Assembly (NCBI RefSeq): GCF_000967655.1
Contig: NZ_JXYA01000046.1
Span: 1 to 64,000, forward strand
Reading direction: 5' to 3'
Length of the DNA stretch: 64,000 nt
Source of the DNA: Pseudoalteromonas rubra
GTDB taxonomy: Bacteria; Pseudomonadota; Gammaproteobacteria; Enterobacterales; Alteromonadaceae
Part shown: piece after piece, positions 36,932 to 44,400 of the stretch
Layout of the letters: each line of letters opens with the position of its first letter
How positions within the stretch are numbered: the stretch's first letter is position 1
Made by a program: the position numbers and the translations under genes
The notes under the pieces: model-generated
Told to the model about the DNA's origin: nothing
The model's database searches: none
Seen by the model: the letters and a program-made list of their open reading frames with translations, nothing else

Positions 36932-39364
36932 ATGAAGTCTCTTTGGTCAATTGGAATGGTCAAGCTTATGAAAACACCTCTTTATGCAACCCTCTGTGCC
37001 GGGGCGATGGCGCTCGGTTTATCACTTCCTCTGCTGGCAGCAAGCAGCGACAACGCCAACTCCGGCGTGGGGATTAATCTCACTGGTATTAATTACTGGT
37101 CAAGTCAATGGACGACGCTGGATGTGATGAAGCATGCCTCTAACGGCAGCGGCCAGCTGTGGGCCACCAGCAATGCCCATACCTGGGAATTTAACACCGG
37201 CGATCAGGCACTACTGGATTTGGACGAGCAAGGTTGGCCCCGCACTTTACCTGCGGATTCGCCCGACTCGCCTTTTCACTATGTCACCACCATTATTTAT
37301 CACGATAACCCGCACCATCCGGTTGGCGAGTTTGTGATCTTGTACGAAGGTGAAGGTGAGCTCTATTACTCGGGCCCGGAACTTATCAGCTCAGCGCCCG
37401 GGCGCGACGTGGTGCGCATGACTGCAAATAGTTTTTTCCATTTGCAGATCCATGCCACCGACCCAAACAAGACCGGCAATCATATTCGCAACATTCGCAT
37501 TATTGCCCCAGGCGGTAGTTGCAGTGACGCCGCGACGGATTACGCCGCCAGTGCGGCGGACTGTGCCAGCCCTGAACAGTTTGTGTCGTTCGAGCACAGC
37601 TATCAGGAACGGATATTCCATCCGCTCTTTTTGGATGATATGCGCAAGTTCCGTACTTTGCGTTTTATGCAGCTGCTGAGCACCATAGACAACCCGGTTC
37701 AGCACTGGGCGCAGAGAAACCAATACGATTACGCCAGCTGGGCCCTCAATGGTGGCAGCCCCTATGAAGTGGCCATTGCCATGAGTAACAAGCTGGAGGC
37801 CGAGCCGTGGTACACACTCCCGGTTCGGGTGGACGATGACTATATCCGCCAGTTTGCCCGATTGCTAAAAACGCACAGCGAGGGGGATTCTGCGATTTAT
37901 GTGGAGTTTGGTAACGAGCTGTGGAACAACGCCTGGCCGTATATTTTCGACGGCCTGTATCTCGAGGAGCAAGGTAAAGCCCTGTGGCCCAACACCAGTT
38001 ACCACGATATTGAATATCGCATGAACTACTACGGGCTGCGCAGCACGCAGATGTGCGACATCATTAAAACAGAGTTTGCCGAGGAAGCACAGCGCATACA
38101 ATGCGTGATGGGCGGCCAAACGGGCGTGCCCTGGATCAGCGAGCAGGCACTGAACTGCCCGATTCACGCAGCGGGCGTCGGCCAGCGCTGTGCCGACAAC
38201 ATGGATGTACTGGCGGTGGGCAGCTACTTTGCCGGTTACTTTGCCGACCAAAAATATCTGCCCATTTTACAGGACTGGGCCAGTGAAGGGGCCGAAGGTC
38301 TTAACAAGCTGTTTGAGGAAATGGACTCGGGCGTACTGTATGGTTTGACCTATAACCCCGATGAGCCACCCTGGTGGCAGGCACCTGAGCATGGCGCACT
38401 GGCACAGGCCAGAGATAACATTCAGGGCAACCTGGCACTGGCCGAGCAAGATGGCCTGATGCTGGCAGCCTATGAAGGCGGACAGCATCTTACCTATGCC
38501 GGAGATATTCGCGATGGCCGCGATACCATCAGCGAAGCCTTGTTCCTGAGTGCCAACCGCGATCCGCGCATGGCTTCCGCGTTTACCAACCACCTCAATG
38601 ACTGGCAGGCGTCTGGCGGAGGACTCTACGTGGTGTTTGAAAGCATCGGCCGGTGGGACAGTTGGGGCGCATTTCCGCTCAAGGAGTATCAGACCCAGGC
38701 CCGTGCGCAGGCACATAAATACGATGCCGTACTGAGCTTTATTGAGCAGACGCCCTGCTGGTGGACTGGCTGCGAGCAAAACGCACAAAGTAGTGGTAAT
38801 ACCGATAGCTTGCCAGCAAGTGAAGACTCGCCTCAGGCCGCGATGTTGAAGCTGAGCTCGTCAGCCTTGTTTGACAGCAATGGCGTTGGCCTGAGATGGG
38901 AGTTCAATCATGTTGCCGCGATACCGGTGAAGTTTCAGGTTTATCGCGATGCGCAACTGATCTGGCATACCACCGCCAACAACTACGAAGATCACTGGCT
39001 CCCGCTTAATCAGGACTACCAGTACCAGGTTCGTGCTGTACACAGCGAAACGGGCACAGTGATAGCAGAGGCAAGCCTGAATACCAAAGCCGGTGACAGC
39101 GAACCACCCACTGCCCCCGCTCAGTTCAGTGTGCAGTCGGATGGCGCTTATGGCGCAACATTGCAATGGCAACCCAGCGCAGATAATCAGGGCATCCGCT
39201 TTTACAAGATTATCCGCAACGGTCAGCCCTATACCCTGAGTGATACAGCCCACTTTGACGACCCCTGGCCACCCAAAGGGGAAGTCAGCTATCAGGTTAT
39301 CGCCATTGACCTGGCCGGCAATCAGTCCGATGCCTCGCCTGTCGGCACCTTGCTGATCCATTAG
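36932..39364 (+). CDS. Large secreted clan GH-A-like protein with C-terminal FnIII-like domains
   Basis: About 810 residues. The start is uncertain: ATG at 36932, 36956 or 36968 all precede a signal peptide (YATLCAGAMALGLSLPLLA), and none has a clear ribosome site. Residues about 60-600 look like a glycoside hydrolase-type barrel. IYVEFGNELWNN places Glu329 after Asn, as in the acid/base of clan GH-A, and LAAYEGGQHLTY places Glu515 like a nucleophile. Two fibronectin III-like domains follow (about 630-810). The exact family was not recognised, and catalysis is inferred from the two motifs only. Confidence 0.65.
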   Translation: MKSLWSIGMVKLMKTPLYATLCAGAMALGLSLPLLAASSDNANSGVGINLTGINYWSSQWTTLDVMKHASNGSGQLWATSNAHTWEFNTGDQALLDLDEQGWPRTLPADSPDSPFHYVTTIIYHDNPHHPVGEFVILYEGEGELYYSGPELISSAPGRDVVRMTANSFFHLQIHATDPNKTGNHIRNIRIIAPGGSCSDAATDYAASAADCASPEQFVSFEHSYQERIFHPLFLDDMRKFRTLRFMQLLSTIDNPVQHWAQRNQYDYASWALNGGSPYEVAIAMSNKLEAEPWYTLPVRVDDDYIRQFARLLKTHSEGDSAIYVEFGNELWNNAWPYIFDGLYLEEQGKALWPNTSYHDIEYRMNYYGLRSTQMCDIIKTEFAEEAQRIQCVMGGQTGVPWISEQALNCPIHAAGVGQRCADNMDVLAVGSYFAGYFADQKYLPILQDWASEGAEGLNKLFEEMDSGVLYGLTYNPDEPPWWQAPEHGALAQARDNIQGNLALAEQDGLMLAAYEGGQHLTYAGDIRDGRDTISEALFLSANRDPRMASAFTNHLNDWQASGGGLYVVFESIGRWDSWGAFPLKEYQTQARAQAHKYDAVLSFIEQTPCWWTGCEQNAQSSGNTDSLPASEDSPQAAMLKLSSSALFDSNGVGLRWEFNHVAAIPVKFQVYRDAQLIWHTTANNYEDHWLPLNQDYQYQVRAVHSETGTVIAEASLNTKAGDSEPPTAPAQFSVQSDGAYGATLQWQPSADNQGIRFYKIIRNGQPYTLSDTAHFDDPWPPKGEVSYQVIAIDLAGNQSDASPVGTLLIH

Positions 39365-39743
39365 TCTATTTTGGTTGCCAGCCTCAGCTGGCAACCAATG
39401 CCAACTGGCAAAGCCTCATTTATCACGCTTTAGGTGCCGTAAACCAGCCACACATGCCGACACAAGCCACCTAAAACATGCCTTATTGATTGATTTGTCA
39501 TCAGTCTGACATTTTTTTAAATTTTTTGCTAAAGAAGTCGCACAGCCGGACGATACACTAATCATGGCAGGCAGCGACTATCTCTTCCATCGCCATGACT
39601 TTAAAAGCTTTATCAACTTATACCCCAAGATAGTGCTAATCGATACGGCTCGTTCCTGGTTTTTTGGCTTTGAACGAGCAATCCCTTTTTTGATACCAAA
39701 ACAGCCATCAATACAAACAATAACTTGTGGTTCCGGGCAATAA
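39365..39743. other. 379-base gap with a perfect hairpin
   Basis: GGTTGCCAGC-CTCA-GCTGGCAACC (39373-39396) is a perfect 10-bp hairpin directly after the preceding gene and probably ends its transcript, although no T run follows. The rest holds no gene that could be recognised. Confidence 0.55.
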
Positions 39744-40517
39744 TCACGCTTTGTCGTATAAATGGGCGTCTTCCATCAGCTGTGCCAAAAGGTTATTAAC
39801 GAACTGATTATCGAGCCTGCCCAGTGAATCATGTAATTGCGCCAATCTCTGATCCCTTTCACTAACAGCCGGGTTGGTTCTCTGCTCATCTGACTTATTT
39901 AGTACTTGTTGTGAGGCGCCGACTTCGGAGGCTTCGTTTTGCTGCGCTTTTCTTGGGTTGTATACAGCATACAGTGTGCCGTTGCGCTGTTTGGCTTGCA
40001 CTTTGCGCTGATGTGCAAGTTCAAATGCCAAAGAGTTTAACTCTTTCAATGACTGGGGTGTTACATCCATACTCATATAGGCATCGCCCAGCGCTCGCTT
40101 ATCCTGCTCGTTGAGAAACGACGTGATATCACCAACCGCTGCGTTGACGTCGCCCTCTCGGAGGGGCTTAATTTTCAGAGATTCTGCAACATCTAAAGTC
40201 ATTTCTTCCAGAGTCTTATCATTGACCACTAATTCCGGATACTGCTGCGTCCTAGCACTGTTGAGTGACTGACGCACAATATCTAGCCTTTGCTCATAAG
40301 CCATATACTTAGGAGGTACAGCCTCTTGAAGGTTCTGCACTGTGTGAGACATTAAGCTCTGAATGTCATGGGCAGTGCTACTTAGCGTTGAGGTGGAGCC
40401 CTGGTTAACAGCAGATCCTGAAGGGTATGCTCCAGACACTGTTGTCTGCGCCGGTTTGCTCATTGCCTGGTTTGTCGTTACGGGTTTGTCTGGTTTAGAC
40501 GAGTTGATATTTAGCAT
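39744..40517 (-). CDS. Hypothetical cytoplasmic protein
   Basis: 257 residues, with GGGAGG upstream of the ATG. The first 60 residues are low-complexity Ser/Thr/Pro/Gln, followed by helices (LQEAVPPKYMAYEQRLDIVRQSL, LNEQDKRALGDAYMSMD) and a polar linker. There is no signal peptide, membrane segment or recognised domain. Confidence 0.6.
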   Translation of the reverse strand: MLNINSSKPDKPVTTNQAMSKPAQTTVSGAYPSGSAVNQGSTSTLSSTAHDIQSLMSHTVQNLQEAVPPKYMAYEQRLDIVRQSLNSARTQQYPELVVNDKTLEEMTLDVAESLKIKPLREGDVNAAVGDITSFLNEQDKRALGDAYMSMDVTPQSLKELNSLAFELAHQRKVQAKQRNGTLYAVYNPRKAQQNEASEVGASQQVLNKSDEQRTNPAVSERDQRLAQLHDSLGRLDNQFVNNLLAQLMEDAHLYDKA

Positions 40518-40668
40518 CCTTGACCTCCCTGGATACTTAATGAGTGCTTTTTGGAATATACACTGAGTGCAGTATGAGCATTTTAATATTTAAATTCAAC
40601 GACAAACAAACGATAACAGCCATCATAACTAGCCTATAAAAATGCCTCCCTGCTGCACGCCAATTTGA

Positions 40669-40863
40669 GAGTAGGTGTTACCCTTAGGTTCCATTGCCAC
40701 ACGAAAATGTGCACCGTACGCAGCGGGAAATGCAGTGATAGTACCGGATATCCGTCAAGCTGATTTGGTTCTTACGTACTGTAGCCATCGCTTTATGTCC
40801 TCAAGCGTAGCTGGCCTGCCAGAAGTATGCCAATAATGGAGTGGGTGTCATCCTTAGATTTCC
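40669..40863. repeat. Direct-repeat pair flanking a transposase fragment
   Basis: GAGTAGGTGTTACCCTTAG (40669 onward, 24 bases) and GAGTGGGTGTCATCCTTAG (40839 onward, 25 bases) are diverged direct copies 170 bases apart. They bracket the RAYT fragment and may be recognition or end sequences of the original element. Confidence 0.45.
40684..40788 (-). pseudogene. N-terminal fragment of an IS200/REP-associated (RAYT) transposase
   Basis: 34 codons beginning MATVRKNQISLTDIRYYH and continuing CISRCVRCTFSCGN, then a stop. This closely follows the N-terminus of Y1-type REP-associated transposases (ARKxQISLxDTPYYHxVSRCVRRAFLCG). The histidine-hydrophobe-histidine site and catalytic tyrosine lie further on in full proteins and are missing, so this is a dead remnant. 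Confidence 0.6.
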
Positions 40864-41146
40864 TATTCTTAACCCTATGTAGAGTATGTTGTGACAGGCA
40901 GTTACACAAAATTGGTTACAGCCTCTACCCCAGAGAAAACAATGCCGCTCACCTTAAGTGAACGGCATTACCCATCCGAAGTGCTTTTTAAGCCAACAGC
41001 GTTATGGGCCATCGCTGCACCTTAGAATAGGGTGAAAACCTTGATCATTAAACTTTACCCCTGAAGGGTGGGTCCTGCCCGCATACTGGCTATTGATTGG
41101 CTTCCTTCCATTAATAAGCGGGATATTGTCTGCACTCTTTGTAACA
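40864..41146. other. Gap downstream of the immunity gene
   Basis: An imperfect hairpin (AATGCCG with CGGCATT, plus inner TCAC/GTGA) spans 40941-40969 and may terminate the leftward toxin operon. No gene is recognised. The stretch 40518-40668 also shows nothing. Confidence 0.4.
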
Positions 41147-41416
41147 TTAAGTCAGCTTTCTCAAAGCCTCTTTAGCTCTGCTCAGAAGAGTCAATTCATC
41201 AAGATCTTCATCACCACGTAAATCAGGGTCGCCGCAATATGCGTCTACATCAGAAAACAAGTCATTTAGCACATCATAGATATCATCAGGAATTTCTCTT
41301 GATTCATTCTTGAACATATCCATGTACGACGCCTCGAATTGACCTGCTGTTACCTCACCAACTACAAACTGGGTCACTAGTAGAATATATGGTTCTAGCC
41401 ACTCAATAGAGCTCAT
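41147..41416 (-). CDS. Colicin D-type immunity protein
   Basis: 89 residues, acidic and all-helical (VGEVTAGQFEASYMDMF, REIPDDIYDVLNDLFSDVDAYC, LTLLSRAKEALRKL), matching the layout of the colicin D immunity family, which masks the tRNase active site. It overlaps the toxin stop by ATGA. Placement directly after a colicin D-like C-terminus supports the call. It is more AT-rich than the upstream RHS core, as usual for swapped toxin-immunity modules. Confidence 0.82.
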   Translation of the reverse strand: MSSIEWLEPYILLVTQFVVGEVTAGQFEASYMDMFKNESREIPDDIYDVLNDLFSDVDAYCGDPDLRGDEDLDELTLLSRAKEALRKLT

Positions 41417-44400
41417 AACTTACCGTCCTGAAGAACATGCTGTAGCTGCTGTGGGTTAAGTTTCCATCCACTTAAGAAGCTACCATCCGGCTTTTGAATT
41501 ACCGTTAAACCGGATTTGGGATCTGTGTGGAATGTAACACTGTTTCCCCTATAGCTCCCCTGTATTTCTTTAGTTCCAGAAGAGTTCAAGTGCTTCTGAA
41601 TTGCTTGATTATATTTCTGAGCGTTCACTTTGCTAAAGTTACCTTCCACTCCAAAGTCTTTAGCATGTTTGAACTTCTTCTGCAACTGTTTACCAGTAGC
41701 GGGGGCAACCTTGCTAAAGGTTGCACTGTTTGTAACATCGTTACCAAAACCCTTTTTCCTGTTCTTTGACTTAGCAACAGAAACAGCAGCATCGTAGGCC
41801 TCTTTGATTTCTCCATCCGTGAACTCAGTGCCAACTAACAGATCTATCGACGCACCTAGCTTTTCAGCACCAGATTTAGAGCTATCACGAAATACCGTAT
41901 TCAGGTCATCAACGATGCTAACTGCTTCATCTATTCCCGCTTGTTTAACATCATCCTTGGTAATTTTTCCGGTCTTTTTGTAAACAGCATAAAGCTTCTT
42001 GGTGGTCTTCGCCGCCGCAATAACCGCCCTTAAAACCCGCCCATCGGGGTCAATGAAATTTTGCGGGTTGTTACCTGCATAACTATAGGCTGAAAAATGC
42101 TGAGGTTCAGTAAAACGCTCATCCACCGCAAAGAGCGGATCTGGTGAAATAAACTGGCCATGAACACTGCTTAGATAGCGCTGTTCAAAGTAGCCCAGCG
42201 CGGATATTTCATCAAACTCTTTGCCGGTAAAGCGGTACGGGGTGATGCTATCATTGCCCAGACTCAGGGTTTGATTGCCATAGGGGTCATAGTTTACCGC
42301 ACTGGTAACACGTGCTCCGGCGTCCAGGCTCAGCTCAGTTGAGGCTAGGTGATTCGTCAGATAGAGCTGCTCAGCCTGATAGGCCCCGGTCCCCTGACGC
42401 GACAGCGCAATACGCTTGCCATTAAGGGTGACATATTTGTACAGCTGGCCATGTCTGAACTCAATGTCCCGGTCGACATAAACAACCGTGTTGGTCAGCC
42501 CGTCGGCAGCCTTGCTGTATTTGTACAGGCGCAGATTGTCATGGTCATAGCCAAACGCAAGCGTACCGGCATCCGCTGAGACCGATGTCAGACGGTTCTT
42601 TCTGTCCCACTGGTAATGAGTAGACCCATCGGTGATTCGGTTACCTGCTGCGTCGTAACTCAGTGCGGTATCCGCACCTTGTGCACTTACCTGAGTCAGT
42701 GCATTCGGCCCACCTGGCTCACCGGCGCTGCGTCCCAGGCGCTGCCACGCTGTTTTATCATGTAAGCCACCTCCATAAGCATAGTCTGTGTGGTCGCCAC
42801 CTTGGGTTAGCCCTGCCAGTGTTTTTGCAGACAGAATCGATTGCTGACTTGCTTGCAAGCGGTTGCCAATCAGATCGTAGCGGTAACGATACTGGGTGCC
42901 ACCTAACTGGCTATGGATAAGCCGGTACCAGTCGTCATACTCGAACGTTGCCGATGTATTTAGCCCGGCAATCACACTCGAAGACACCCCCAGATGCTGT
43001 GCAATTTGCGCTAAAGAGCCCGCGTCTCTCAGGTCGTCAATTTGAGTCAGATTAGATGCGTTGTCATAGTGGTAACGCATGTCCTGATAGCTCAGGTTGC
43101 CTTTGGTGCTGCTCAGCCCTGTGAGTCGGAGCTGTGAGTCATACTGGTAGGCACGCTCAACCCCGTTACTCAGTACATAACGTTCAGGCAAACCCGACGC
43201 TGAGTAGGTAAATTCAGCAGCAACCCCTGGCACCTCACTGACCAGCCCGCGAATATTATAGCGGTAGGTTAGTCGGGTATTGTCCGGGTAAATGTAAGCA
43301 CTCAGGCGATTAACCGCATCGTACTCAAAACCAATTTGGTAGTTCTGAACCGCCTTTGACGGCAGAATGATCTGCTTGTTGATTTGTGCAACCTTGCCAC
43401 GCTGAGTATAGCTATAGGTTTGATTGCCTGCGCTATGAGTGACGGACTTCAGACGACCTGCATAAGCATGACTAGCCGGGTAATAAGCAAATTGCGTGTG
43501 GGGTTCAAGCTGTGCAATATTGACCTCTGGCGACCAGCTTGTTCCTTTAGGGAGCGCTTGCTGAGGCAAATAGTAGCTGGCCAGCTGGCGACCCAGACCA
43601 TCTTGCTTATAAGCAACTGGCAAACCACGGGCATCCATTGTTGCCAGCAGCTGATCGGCCTTATACGCATACCATTTCTGACCACGGTTCGGGTCATTCA
43701 CGTAAGTTAAGCGTCCCTGCTGATCGTACGCCATGGAGCGCACATTGCCCTGTGGGTCGGTGTACTTGGTTAGTCCACCCAACAAGTTGTAATCATACTG
43801 AGTTTGCCAGGTGTTTAGCGAAGACAACTGACCATCAGAGGATACTGCTACGGTCTCATCAACGTAGCGCAAACGCCCGCCGGAGAAATCAAACCCGTCA
43901 TAAGTCAGGCGTGTCGCTGCCCCAAAGTGAGGGCTGGTAGGGTCGCTTTGCTCTGCATCCAGGTGTAACTCAGATAACGGAGAGTAAGTGACCGATGCAA
44001 AAGCCTTACTGCCGGAGCCATTGTTATAACTGTATTCCTGACGTATCACCCGACCCAACGCATCGTAATGGAATCGATCAGAAGCCGTAACTTGCTCCAG
44101 CTGATAACCATGACCCGTGGCAAAGTAAGGCAGGTAATTCGCAACGGGCAGACCCCGTTCGTTGTAGTCAACCCGTTCACTGACAATCACCTGACCGGCT
44201 CGCTCGCTGTCTGAGCGGACCATCATTTTACGGCTCATACCATCAAGATAAGTGGTGCTGCGGCGATACTGTGCATCAGCTACTTTTTGCTTGGTGATCA
44301 CTGTATTGTGGTCACTCAGGCCAATGCTGTATGAAAATTCAGAGGTCGGTGAAGTCAGGCTGTCGCCCGCTTTTACGACTTTGGTCAGGCGGCCTAACCC

